This document shows positions 48,140 through 59,912 of a stretch of DNA of 64,000 nucleotides, in pieces; position 1 is the stretch's first letter, and each line of letters starts with the position of its first letter. The translations under genes and the position numbers were made by a program. The DNA is taken from positions 3,410,001 through 3,474,000 of the forward strand of contig JAJQJQ010000005.1 of NCBI GenBank assembly GCA_028622995.1. Reading direction: 5' to 3'. Source of the DNA: Panagrolaimus kolymaensis. Its lineage: Eukaryota; Nematoda; Chromadorea; Rhabditida; Panagrolaimidae. The notes below the pieces were generated by a model. It was not told where the DNA came from, ran no database searches, and saw only the letters and a program-made list of their open reading frames with translations.

Positions 48140-48336
48140 CGAACTTTATGTGGAACATCGAATTCTAAAAAAATATAAATATATCATTCATTTAATTAAT
48201 CAATATTTTTTTGTTTGTAAAAAAGTTAAATAAATAAATTACTTTGTGAACAACATTTATAATATATTACAACTGTAAGTGCAAGAGCGATAGCAAACGC
48301 ACCCATCGCAAAAGTTATGATTTCTCCAGTTTGCAT
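48130..48336 (-). CDS. Single-pass membrane micropeptide, 42 aa (paralogue 2)
   Basis: Exon 1 (48243-48336, 94 nt) encodes MQTGEIITFAMGAFAIALAL, then TVVIYYKCCSQ. A 78-nt intron with a GTAATT donor and TTTTTTTAG acceptor, in phase 1, leads to exon 2 (48130-48164) encoding KFDVPHKVRHF and the stop. Without splicing the frame would end after five more residues. The spliced product is favoured because its tail (RHF) and intron position match paralogue 1. Same predicted topology: one helix, juxtamembrane CC, basic cytosolic tail. The last ten coding bases overlap antisense with the end of the 47847-48139 gene. Confidence 0.78.
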
Positions 48337-49397
48337 ATTTTTTTCTAAGACACCAAAAAAATAAAATTTGTAAAACCAAAAATGGTAGTTTAAAGTTAGA
48401 ATCTTTTTTTATATATCCTTTTTATTTTTTTCTCAGCTCACGCCTTTTTAAGACAAAGATTAGCGGCGGCGAAGCGATAAAATAAAATAAAAAAATAAAT
48501 ATAATGCCTAACAGCGCTTTTGTTATTGCTTGCTTACTATCTAGTAGCTACTCCTGACTTTGCTTAGGCTCTCAAAGAAATAAAGAAGATGCACATTCAG
48601 GAAGTCCAATTGCAATTGTTGCATCTTTGCGAAAAAAAGAAACATACATAAAAGAAAGAAAAGAATAAATCCTCATGGGATTTTTTATTTTTTTATGAGG
48701 GCTATTTGAAAATAATTGTTAAGTAAAGAGAGGAGAAGGATGGCGAATGAATGTTGCATTTGTCGTGATATACTTACATATTTCCTTCGACCCTATTTAA
48801 GTACTTTGGAGAATGTTTTTTTTTTATTAAAATTGTGCGGTGTGGCCTTTGGCAGCAACTAAAACATTATTTGACCGATTGAAATGAGTGGAATTATTTT
48901 GTTAATTAGAACAGCTGATGGGAGACAGAGCCGTTTGACATTTTTTCAGTTAATCAAATGTTTCTTTTCATGTCTAAAATATTAGCAATATCAATAAAAG
49001 GGCTGATTTATTCAAATTAGAATTATTAGTAGCCAAAAGCAATTTAAATTAGTTTTTTTTTAAATAAAAGCTTCTTTTCTTTGCGTAAAAACAAATTTTT
49101 ATTTTAAAAGAATTTTTTTGCTGCAGAATTGTTTATGTTTAAAAATTACAACCCTTTAATTGAATGTTTTTGTAAAGTTATAACTTTTGAGAAATTACAC
49201 CCTCGTAAATGCAATTTGTGGATAGTATTTAGTGGAAAAAAAGAGAATAAACATTAATTAAAAAGCTAACGAGAAGGTGTCACAAACCATCAAAAACGTG
49301 TGTTTTTTAAAAGTAAAAGACTTTTAAAACATTTATTAAAAATTTACTAACAAACACTCTCTCAAAGATAAATAAAAAATGGCAAACAATTATAATA

Positions 49398-50794
49398 TTA
49401 ACCTGTTATTTGAGTATTGAACATTTTAAAATATAAATCTGATTCAGTTTGAGGGCTAACTTTTGCATCCAATATTCCTTGATTTCGACGTTTATAAATT
49501 CGACGATGTAAAAACCAAAGCAAATATAATGTAGCAAATGTATATACTGTAACGATCTAAAATAAAAAAATCGCTCGATTACGAAAACTTTTTAAGACCG
49601 AAAACTTACAATATGTGCACCTTCAACGCTGGTTGTGTAAAGCACTGGAGTTTCACCACTGCCAATTGTGAGGCGAAAATATGTTGTTAGAATTAAATAT
49701 GTAAAAAACACTAGCGAATGAGCGATGACAAATGGAAATACCAAAGCTGTAGTAACTTGATTTTCACGAAGTTGATAACTTTGTGATAATTGATAATAGC
49801 CAGGCATCGTTCTGAGGTGTCTAAGATTAAAAAAGGTACAAAAAAATATTGCAAATTTTTTTTAAGTGTAATCCTCGAATTTTAGGCAAAAACAAATCAT
49901 AGAAAATCTTACCTTGATGTTGCAAGAGTATTTCTTCGAGCCATTCGCTTTTTATTCAACCACATCAACCAAAAATCCCCACATGTGCAAGCAAAATCAA
50001 GCCCCAACATTACATAATACGTATTCAAAATCTTTGGTGCACTCGTGGGTGAAGTCGCGCCGCAATATGGATTATAACGAAATAAATCTTCATCATGAAA
50101 AATATAAAATACCCAAAGGAAAAAAATTGTTAACTAAAAATAAAAAATAATTTTTAATTAGGACTAAATTTAGATAGTAAATAAATACCAATAATGCTAC
50201 TGCAGCATAACCATATCGCTTGGGAGCTTTTTCATATGATTTAAGAAAAAATGTTGCACAACAACGTTCAGCAAAAATAAATAAATGCAAAAGTGAAAAA
50301 CATATGATTGGTGAATAACCGGGAATTCGAAGGAGAAGGCATTTCCATCGAATTAAAACTGCGCGACATTCATATGGGCTGATATGGTAAGCGTACTAAA
50401 AATGAAAGTTGTTGTTGTTTTTTTTGGAAGATAATTTAGTCAAATTTTGTGTCTTTCTTACCTGATGAAATATTTGAACGATAATAATCATAATAGAACT
50501 TTGAAAATAAAACCATCCAGCAACTTTTAAAATTAACTAAAACAAAACAAAGTTTTAATCATTTTACTCAAAAGTTTACAGGAATCAACATGAAAGTAAA
50601 TGGCTTACTTGAAAATTATTATGAAAATATAATTTATGTTTACTCAAAAGTTGAACCAAAATAACAAACATTATTATTGTTGCAATTGAAAACAAAACTT
50701 GAACAGATTGTATCACGGATAATGGCCAATATGAAGCCATCTCATTTCCAATTGCACAAACTTTTGATATTTCTAATGGAGATTGAACAGACAT
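49398..50794 (-). CDS. Srab/Sra-like seven-transmembrane chemoreceptor
   Basis: Exons 50609-50794, 50462-50536, 50189-50395, 49913-50133, 49610-49820 and 49398-49556 give 352 residues with consistent phases. About seven hydrophobic helices are visible, for example SVQVLFSIATIIMFVILV, FYFQSSIMIIIVQIF, ICFSLLHLFIFA, NTYYVMLGLDFACTCG, ALVFPFVIAHSLVFFTY and IVTVYTFATLYLLWF. The motif FAERCCATFFLKSYEK after helix 3 matches the ERxxAT signature of the nematode Sra/Srab serpentine receptors. A short cytosolic tail ends QITG. It is expected in the cilia of chemosensory neurons; the ligand is unknown. Family assignment is by motif and length. Confidence 0.75.
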
Positions 50795-52753
50795 TATTAT
50801 TTCGACTGGAATATTATTTAGTAAAAATATACGATAAGCGAAAATTAAAAATCACGCGCACAAAAAACTAAAAACGCAAAAAAGTAAAGTAAAAATAATT
50901 TTAACTTTATTCTAAGCAAGCATACACGTGCAAAATCTTGGAACGTAACTCCCATGGGTATTTTGACACGTAAGATTTTATCCTAAAAATAAAAATACTA
51001 AAATAAAAAGTTATAATTAATTTTTAGCTTGTAAATTTCTTGAAGAATTAAAAAAAATAAGCGAATGATTTCTATTAAGAAATCGCCAAAGGGCATCCAC
51101 AAAAATTATTGCTTTTGTTGGTTGTTTCCATTTTTTAAAGGAAGAATAAACCTTTAATTTCAAGGAAGAATAAAAAAGAAGATAGGGGCTAACTTGTTAA
51201 AACCTATAAATGTCTAATTATGCTCTTTTTATAAAATTTAAACGGATTTCTTTAAATGGAACTTACCAGATATTAACAAAAAAGAGACAATTGTAGAAAA
51301 AGAGGTGGGTGAAAAGAAGAACTTTAATGGAGGGAACTACTGTAAACACGGAAATGAAAACTTGAATAAGCTAATAAAACAATATTTTCAAAATAAATTA
51401 GATGCTCGGTAAAGAAGTTTAAAACACAAAACCTTTTAAAAAAAACAGTGATAGTTTACTTTTTCTTTTTTTGAATTCATGAGAGAATAGTTTTTTATAC
51501 CAACTACTCATCGCCTTAAACTCCTAATCATAAAGAAACGAAGCAATGAAACATTAAAAAAAAGAAGAACATTTGCGATTTACAAATCTAAGCATTGGTA
51601 ATTTTGCTGAAAATATTAAAAAAACAAAAAATGCAATGTAGCCAACCATTATTACCATTTATTTATTTTTCACTCATATTATTTTATTTTTGACAAAACA
51701 AAAATAACCGTTCATTATAGAGAAAAAAAATTCATCAACAAATAAAAGTTATATTTAAAAGGTGTTACATTCATAATTGGTGGTTGTTGGGTTGGTTATT
51801 GTTCAGTAAAAAAGCAGCAGCAAACTCAAAACAAGTAAAAAAGATAACAGACACATTAAACTAAAATTTAAAATTATTTTAGAAAAGCATAGCTTCGATT
51901 GGTTTCATTACTTTCTTTATAGCATCGATAAAGGGAATAAAGAATAGTAAATCATCTAACCAATTAAAATAATTCAAGATTGGTAAATAACAATTTTAAG
52001 AAATTTCTTCATTCTTGTTTCCAAAAATGTTTTGCAAATGCAGGATTACCTTAATAAATTTTATATTTATGGGTATTTTACAATTTGATACTCTGAACCT
52101 TGGACTGAACTCAAAAAAGCATTGAGTTCAAAAAATAGTTAAAATCCTAATAGCCAAACTAGCGCCATTATAAAACTCTTTTTTTCTTCATAATTTTATG
52201 GCGCTCCTTTTTACACCTTTAATCCAACTTTTTATTTAAATCCAAATAATAAAAAAGAAATTTCAAAAAGAAGCAGACTAGAAAAAATTTCAACAAAATG
52301 AAATTAAAATTTTTTCTCGAAATCAATCTGAAAAATTTGATGTCTTGTAGGCGCCGCGCCCTTTAATTACTTTAGGTAAAGCTTTTTGAGTTTTGACTCA
52401 TTGTAATTAAATAAAATCTCTTGAAAATTCCTTAGAAAAAAAAATTAATTTTATAAAATTTTTAGTGTTTACAGTGGAAAAGTATAATTTTATTTATTTT
52501 TCACTGCCGTTGCCATTTTTTAATTCCATCATCATAAACTCATTTATGATTTTCCTGTAACAGAAAAAATGTGATTTTAATCTTTTATTTTTAAATGGAA
52601 TTTTAAACGTCCTTCCTGTCTTTGAATCAAAAATGGCAAAAATGATTTAAGATTATTATTTCCTTCAAACTTTATTACAACAATATAATCACAATAATTA
52701 CTCAAAAGAATAATTGAGATCTTTTAAAATGGAAATGATAGTGTTTGACATTA
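50795..52753. other. Intergenic, AT-rich
   Basis: No supported exon, RNA gene or repeat was seen. It separates the 5' end of the chemoreceptor gene from the 3' end of the small secreted peptide gene. Confidence 0.45.
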
Positions 52754-53085
52754 TTAATATGGACGCATGGCCCATTGATTGAAGAATGAACGAGGTTGGC
52801 CATTATTATTATAATTAAGGAAAGGTGAACCATCGTGATGTTGAATATGATTTATTCGAACATTTGAACGCCAACTTGGATGAGGGACTCGCTTTTCAAT
52901 AATTGGCTAAAATATGAATGATGTATTTGATATTGCATAAACCTCATTTTATGTTCTTAAAAACTTACTTCTTCGCCATCTTCTAAAGGATCAACTTCAG
53001 GAAGTCTGAATGGTGAAGGTGCTGCTGCAATAACTGCGACAAGTGCAAGGAAGACAATAATTATAAGCGATAAGATTGAAGCCAT
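52754..53085 (-). CDS. Small secreted peptide precursor with KR site, candidate neuropeptide
   Basis: Exon 1 (52969-53085, 39 codons) and exon 2 (52754-52906) join in phase 0; 89 residues. The signal peptide MASILSLIIIVFLALVAVIA ends near AAP. An acidic spacer (PEVDPLEDGEE) is followed by IIEKR and then a 44-residue segment starting VPHPSWRSNVR and ending FFNQWAMRPY at the stop. One KR site at residues 44-45 would release it. There is no Gly before the stop, so no amidation, and no further dibasic site. Architecture parallels the precursor at 18490-18829, although the peptides are unrelated. Alternatives are a cuticle-associated or antimicrobial peptide. Confidence 0.68.
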
Positions 53086-53812
53086 TTTTAATTTTCTATA
53101 AAATGAAAGCGCTTTTTAAGAATTTATTTACTAAAACATAAAAGCTTTTAACATTAATCGACCGCCACGTTTTCATTCACGAAATTTCTCATCATTCATC
53201 AAAGCCAAAGCATTAAAGCAAAAGTAGTTTTTGGCCGAAACAAAACAAACTTTTTTATATTTATTCAGAAAAAAATGTGCCGCCTTTTTGAACAAACATA
53301 AAAGGAGCAACAACAGCCCCAAAAATTAAATTAAAGTTCAAAAATGAAGTCAGAAAAAATTATCATCAAAAAAAAAAATAACGGACGGCAAAAACTAAAT
53401 TTATTCATCAACAGCTTTTTTCTCGATAGAAAAAACAAAAAAGTGACAAATCTTTTTAAAAAATTTACAAAGTAGTTTTCACACTTTTTTCTAAACACTT
53501 GTTTGACAATTTTTAAAATTACATTTAGGATAAACGATTTTATAAAGGATGCAAAAATAGGATGGCATCCAGCAGGGTTTCCCGAAAAAATAAATAAGGT
53601 AAAAAAGGCTTTGTTTTCGTGTTTTATTTTTCACGCCTATTTTTGATGATGATGAACCTCATCCAGCCAGGAAATGGATGGCAACAAAGATGAATCCATT
53701 AAAAAGTCTAAACAAAAAATTGTATTGTTTTTGGAACAAACGTAATAACTTTTTTTGCTGTTCTTCAAAAAAAGAAAGATTAAATGATGCGAAATGAAAC
53801 AGAAAAATATTA

Positions 53813-54019
53813 TTAAAGGACCATATTCATTTGATCTTTTTTTCAAACACGCGGCTGGATATTCCATCATGCTGCAATATTGCAAAGCCCGTAAAGTACA
53901 GTAACTTACAGTAATTTTAGCTTCAAATTACTGTACTTTACGGGCTTTGCAATATTGCAGCATGGTGGAATATCCAGCCGCGTGTTTGAAAAAAAGATCA
54001 AATGAATATGGTCCTTTAA
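53813..54019. mobile_element. Near-perfect 92-bp hairpin, candidate foldback MITE with TTAA ends
   Basis: The arm 53813-53904 is the reverse complement of 53928-54019 with a single mismatch near the centre of the arm; the loop is 23 nt. The outer ends read TTAAAGGACC...GGTCCTTTAA, so a TTAA lies at each tip. TTAA target duplications are the hallmark of piggyBac-type elements, but because the whole unit is palindromic the tips match anyway. No transposase is encoded. An RNA from either strand would form a long hairpin. Confidence 0.7.
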
Positions 54020-55197
54020 AAAAACATGTCTTTTACGTTTTCTTTTATAATATGAGTATTTTTGGAAGAAGTCTTCTTTGCTATGAACTTTTAGAAGCAA
54101 CACTCGGAAGCAAACATTATAATGCAAAGTTTTTTTTGGAAAAATAATTTACTATGAAACATTTATGAATGCTTTTCAGTAAGCTGCTATCAATCATTAT
54201 TAAAGTAAAATGAAAATACGCCATGAATGGTTAATAAAATTGTCATTAAAAAATAATTGTAAAAAAAAGAGATTAATGATGATTGATTACATCACATTAT
54301 GAATTTTTGACTTTCGATTGAATTAAAAAACACGAAAAGATAAAAAATATTTTGCTAACTTTTTTTGCAAAACTTTCTAATTATACCGAAGATGAAAGCG
54401 ATAAGGAGCGATTTTTTAATTAACATGATCGTTATGTTTGGAGTAGTGCGAAAAGCTGAATATGGAAACACTACCATTTTGAAGATTTATAAGTATGAAA
54501 ACTTTGAGAATAGGGTAATTTCAGGTTGATTTAACGATTTTAATTATTTCCAGTATGCAACATTAAGGGTTAGTTGAAATAAACCATCATTATATTGTTG
54601 TACAAGCTGGTATTACAATAATTTTGATGTCACGTTTCACCGATCAATTTATTAATGCAAAAAGGGCTAAACGATTTGAGATATCACAAGAAATCGATAA
54701 ACTCAATCACTGTTCAAAAAACGATGCAGAAAAAATTAAAATAATAAAAGGCAATACAAGAGTGTTTGTGAAAGATGAAAACAAATTTTTTTTTCAGATA
54801 TGAAAAAACGCAAAAAAGCTTAGTTTGGACGAAAGAGAAATATATTTGCTTTAAAAGCTTCACACTAATTAGATTTTATGAAATTTTATTATTTAGATTT
54901 TATTGGTACTTTTATTGTTTTGGAATTATTTGTTTCCTTTTAAACACACACAACTAACTTCACAACTAACTTCCAAAAATGCTATCAATGCGATTTTAGT
55001 CGAGATTATTTTATTTTTGTTTTACTAAGAAGCAAAACATTCCAAAAATTATTTTGTACAGCTCTTAGTTGCTATTTTGATTAAATAAATCAGAACAGCT
55101 TAAGCCCCTTCGCCACGTCAAGGCGGCTGTACTTTGAAGGAGAAAAGGGTTTTCACCCCCACCAGTAAACAGGTGTTTCCGAGAAATCTCCGAAGAT
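54020..55197. other. Intergenic
   Basis: No supported gene. A 50-60-codon ATG frame at 54627 (MSRFTDQFINAKRAKRFEIS...) has coding-like composition but no splice partner or recognisable domain. A GC-richer patch at about 55090-55200 leads into the minisatellite. Confidence 0.4.
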
Positions 55198-55203
55198 ATG
55201 AAT

Positions 55204-55412
55204 GGCAAAGGCACGACGCATAAAGCGAAGGATAACGAACGACACACTGGCAAAGGCACGACGCATAAAGCGAAGGATAACGAACGACAAACTGGCAAAG
55301 GCACAACACATAAAGTGAAGGATAACGAACGACACACTGGCAAAGGCACAACACATAAAGTGAAGGATAACGAACGACACACTGGCAAAGGCACAACACA
55401 TAAAGTGAAGGA
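55204..55412. repeat. 45-bp minisatellite, 4.6 copies
   Basis: Tandem units start at 55204, 55249, 55294, 55339 and 55384 (last partial). The consensus begins GGCAAAGGCACGACGCATAA and continues AGCGAAGGATAACGAACGAC before ACACT. The first two units carry CGACGCATAAAGCG and later ones CAACACATAAAGTG, so the array has two variants. It is much richer in GC than its surroundings. The 45-bp period keeps reading frames open on both strands, giving artificial ORFs. Confidence 0.9.
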
Positions 55413-55979
55413 ATTTAAATATAAAGGGAGGAAATATAAAAATTTTTCTTTTTTTAGAACCATTTCAACAAACCACGTCTTTTTTTGTAAATTTTTTTCA
55501 ATAAATTTACAAATTTATTGGGTGTTTGTTCAAATAACTCACGAAAATTTTTTATTTTTCTTCGCTTTATATGGATGGAGAAAAAAAGTTGAAAAGGGAA
55601 AGGGAAAAATAACAACTTTGCGCGAAATCGTTACAAGAATATTTGATAAGCCTTCTTTAGGTTCAGACGAGTATGTATGTTACTTTCTAAAGAATACTTA
55701 TAAATCCTCAAAATGGTAAAGTTTCCATATTCGGCGTTATGCATAACACTCTCGTTACGTTAGCTTCATTAATTCTCTATTTATCCGTGGAACGTGTACA
55801 AAAACAGTAAATTAACAATGTCATCCAACAATAAACTCAATAAAAATTTATTACATTATTGCACATATAAATATAGTTATTTAAAATAATTAATTACATA
55901 AACATAATTTGCTCGGTTAAATAAAACAAAAAACACCCGATACATAAACAAAAAAATCAATAGACATATACAGTTATCT
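55413..55979. other. Intergenic
   Basis: The frame running out of the minisatellite continues to 55719 but turns Phe/Lys-rich and shows no domain. No other feature was seen. Confidence 0.4.
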
Positions 55980-58096
55980 TTAAGAAGCAGCCGAAATTTC
56001 AGTCAATGATTCAAAAGCAGATACAAAAGTTTCTGTAGTTTCTTCTTCTTCAGCTGATGAATTTGAAACAGGAGAAAGAGCAGGTGATAAAGAAATTGGA
56101 GAATCCAATGATTTCTTAGCTTTGTATGGAATAAATACTTTCAAGCTTTCAAATGCGAATACTTCTTTTAATCGATTATTGACATCTTCGAAACTATCAC
56201 CAGGTTCAATTTTAGGCCATCCAAGAACAAAACGAAATCCAGTTTTAGCATCAATTTCATTATTTTTTGAAGTTGTTTTAAATGATTTCTTTCGTTGATT
56301 ATTACCAAATTTCATTGAAGGATATGATTTTGCAGCAAATGAATGAAATATTCCTTGTAAAGCTTCGAGATCAAACATTTGATAATCTTTGCCATCAATA
56401 GTGAGAATTTTAGCAACGACGGTACATGTGAGTTTTCGAAGTGATGATGAAAATAGATCTTCAAAGCTGATTTTTGAAATCGTCAAAGAATCCAATCGGT
56501 CATAAATGAAGTGATCTTTTTGAAGCTAAAAACAAGAAATTATTGAAGGTTTGTAAAGTTACAAAAAGAACAGCAGCAAATTAACCATAAAACTATAAAA
56601 TGCTTTAAGACAAGCATATTTTAGTTCGCAAAAACAAAGTGAAAAACACATACTTCATTCCAAGACAAATCCAATTTCAATGATTTCAAATTTGACAATC
56701 TATGAAGTTCATTAAGTATCATGAGAACATTTTCCGAGCATTGAACATCCATTAATGAAGTTTGAAGCAATTCTAAGCTTACAAGAGTATCAGCCACACA
56801 ATTCAATAAAATACAGAAATCATAATGGGTCATTTGGCAGCGAGTAAGTGATAAATGCTGAAAAACAAACATAACAAAATTTGAAAGATAAAAGTTTGCA
56901 AGCTGCTTACTTTGAGTTGAAATGGAAATGGTGAATCACAAGTAAATGTTGCAACGTTATTCATTTGGATATCCATATACTCCAATCTTTTGAGGCAGCG
57001 AAATGATGACAAATTTACAGGATAACACTGTTTTGATTTTGAACCAAACGAATTTACAGTAACAGCAAGAGATTTCGCATGACAATGTGAGATGAAGACA
57101 CGTTCGAGAGTTTTGAGCTGAAAAAAATGAATCGAATAAGTAACAAATCAATGGAATAAGGGAATGGTTTTAAGTAAACTTTATAGTATGTTATTATAAC
57201 AGAAGCTCAAGATTAATTGTAGAGCTTGAGTAAATTCGAAAATTACAGATAAGTACAAAATTTACAGATAGCCAAAAAAACCAAATAACAGCTATGTTAC
57301 AATAGCTTTCATATGCTATTACTGAGAATGGAGTAAAGAAAGGATTGAAAAGAACTTACACTATCACCACAAATATCATAATATCTTTGAGAATTACCAG
57401 CCATAACTTCAACTTCAAAACCCATTTTCTTCGTTAATTTATTGATAGCAATGCTAACAATCAAATTATATTCCAATAATTCACAGCAACACTTTTCTTT
57501 ACAACATGAACAAGAACATTCATCAATGATACTTCCAGAAGTTGTTGACGACGACGATGAACCAAAGTTTAAAAAAGATAAATTATTATTATTTTGGTGA
57601 AGAGCTTTAGGCTTCTTCGTTTGACGATGAGACCAACAATCGAAGAATGCCCGTTTTACAGATGGAAAAATTGAAGCCTAAAAAAAGAAACAATGAATAA
57701 GAATAATAAGAATATAAACAATCAAAGCTTCTTTTCGTTTTGAAGAGGCGCATTAAAAGCAAAAACAAAGCTGTTTCAATAAAAGATATAAAAAAGAATT
57801 TTTAGGAGGCATCAAAAAAAGGAAAAAAAAGAAATATTTTTGAGTGTTGAAAAAATAGCATAAAAAATCAATCAAATTTTTTTGGGGATAATGCTGGAGA
57901 AAAAAATGAAATACGGGAAAGTGACGCTTCTTTTTTTCAAAAAGCATCCTTATTTTTCTCTTTTTAAACATAAAAGATAAAATCAGCAAGAAAAAAAAGA
58001 GGAAAGATAAGAATAATAAAATATAAGTATTTAAATAGGTTGGTTGAAATTCGGGAAGAAGAAGAAAATTGAAATAAGAAAAAACTGACCATCATT
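55980..58096 (-). CDS. LRR-like protein with Cys-rich segment (5' end uncertain)
   Basis: Four exons are firm: 57360-57677, 56911-57117, 56654-56857 and 55980-56525, all joined in phase 0 with good sites. A six-base first coding exon (ATGATG, 58091-58096, donor GTCAGT) joins in frame and would give 426 residues, but that start is tentative. The first firm exon has basic and Cys-rich blocks (ASIFPSVKRAFFDCWSHRQT, ECSCSCCKEKCCC). The next two carry Leu-rich patterns such as LSSFRCLKRLEYMDIQMNNV and LHRLSNLKSLKLDLSWNE, typical of leucine-rich repeats in nematode F-box/LRR proteins. A last domain (DLFSSSLRKLTCTVVAKI...) and a Ser/Glu/Thr-rich tail follow. No F-box is evident. Function unknown. 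Confidence 0.65.
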
Positions 58097-59706
58097 TTTT
58101 GAGATGAAAGCAAAGAGTAGACGATTCAAAAAAAAAAGGTGTAAAGTTCAATCTCAAAGAATCAAATCCTAATCAAAACGAAGCAGGAAAAAAACATGGG
58201 AAAGAGAAAAGGGAAAAAATATTCAAATTTTTCTAAAGGAAAAAAGAAGAATGAAAAAAAGGCTGGCGTTTAAAAATGAAATTGAAAAAAGGCAGAAGCA
58301 ACCGAAACAAAAAAAGAAGAAAGGAAAGAATGAAATCGTCATGGCAGCAATATAATGTTATGTATGAATATCAGAAACATATGCTAAAGCATTTTTCTTT
58401 TCTTCTTTTTTTTACAAAATTGAATCACTATTTTTTTGTTAAAAAATGGAAGCAGTGAGAGAAATGGAAGCTAAAGTTGAGGGAAAGGGTGATTTTGAAA
58501 AATATGGTTAGCAATTTTACGAATTTTAGATTCGATTTGATCAATTTAGTAACAAGGTGGTATACAAGAAATCCGCGTTTTAATGATGTTTAACAATGCC
58601 ACATTGAATCCCCACTAAATTATGACAAAAAAAAAAAACACTTTTCCATCCCTCATAAAGCCTTTCATGGTCTACAAAGTTTATGGGTAAGCTCCTTTAT
58701 TTATCACCAACATCCACGTCGAAATAAATAAAAAACGCATAAAAAATACAAAAGCCTTTTTTCCTTTTTCTTCATCTTTTTTATTTCACTCACACATATA
58801 CAACAAACATAAAAATGTCAATATTTTAAAACACGTCCGTCAAAAAAATGCTTGGCCCGTTTTCCTTTTTTTGTGAGGTACAAAAGAAAAAAGCAAACAT
58901 ACATCGAGAAGGAAGAAGGAAGAAGAAAAAAATTGCAGAATTGCCTCAATCAATCGTGAAAAATGATGGTGTGATTGTAAAGGATTTTTATAAAACGTGG
59001 TAATAAAAAACATTGGTTAAAAGTAAACTTGACAAGGAAGTGTATTGGCCAAATACCTTGCGATTTTTGAATTGTTTGGCCAATAACAACCGCAAGTTCT
59101 TGATTTCACCACAAAATAAAGTTTTTTATTTACGACATCGTTTTAAAGAAAAATAAGAAGTATCAAAAAAATCACCAAATAATAAAAGTTTCCAGCAGAA
59201 TTAAAAGTACTATTAACCAAAGAAAAAATAACTTATATCAAGTTAGTAAAAATTAAAAACCTATAAACATAAAAGCAGCGAAAGAACCAGCAGCTGCTAA
59301 CTTTTGCAAGAAACTAACTTTCATCTTTAAATCACCAAGTGATCAATAAACACAGTCATTTTTTAAAAAATTTCTTCAAAGACACTAATAGTCCATAATA
59401 TGGCAGATAGATAATAAAGAAGGTTTTTTAAACCAAGATGTTAAGAGGTTCCTTCGGCGGTAAATAACAGTAATGACCAAATTTTGAGGGAGTAAAATAC
59501 CAGTTGGTTTTAATCCATAAAGCTAATGGTTGTTCACCTCTCAATCATAACGAAGATGGGGATATGAAACACGGTGAATAATTATCAGCAAGCATCAAAA
59601 TTCACAATTTGAGGAACATGATGGTGGAAAAAAGTTGACATCAAAATATTTCAATAAAGGCGTTTTTAATCGGTTTAAAAAACTAAATGTTTTAATAATT
59701 TTAATA
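58097..59706. other. Intergenic, AT-rich
   Basis: No supported exon. The stretch at about 59440-59640 has higher complexity than its neighbours but no frame, tRNA-like fold or repeat that I could support. Confidence 0.4.
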
Positions 59707-59831
59707 ATTTAATGCTTTTAAACTTTTGAATTTATTCATGATAGACGGCTTCATGAATGACATCAGTTCAAACATTTTTTTGATAACATTAGATTATTCA
59801 AATATATTCATTTCTAACAAAAATGTGTGAA

Positions 59832-59839
59832 TATAAAAG
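59832..59839 (+). promoter_or_regulatory. TATA-like element of copy B
   Basis: TATAAAAG about 75-80 bp before the ATG at 59913, conserved at the equivalent place in copy A (12870-12877). Conservation of the whole block between the two arms supports a shared promoter. Confidence 0.45.
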
Positions 59840-59912
59840 CAACTCAACGAATGATAGAAAAGTCATAATAGTCCCAATTTACTTTGGACAACCAAGAATC
59901 AACAACTAAAAA

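Noticed and set aside
53637..54147. Two ORFs starting MQYCSM(M/V)EYPAACL on opposite strands
   Set aside because: Both are mirror translations of the two arms of the same hairpin; no start context, signal or splice support.
54627..54790. Short ATG frame MSRFTDQFINAKRAKR...
   Set aside because: Plausible composition but only about 55 codons, no acceptor or donor pairing and no homology recognised.
55198..55719. 173-codon plus-strand ORF and overlapping minus-strand ORFs across the minisatellite
   Set aside because: Open only because a 45-bp stop-free unit is repeated; the downstream part is Phe/Lys-rich with no domain.
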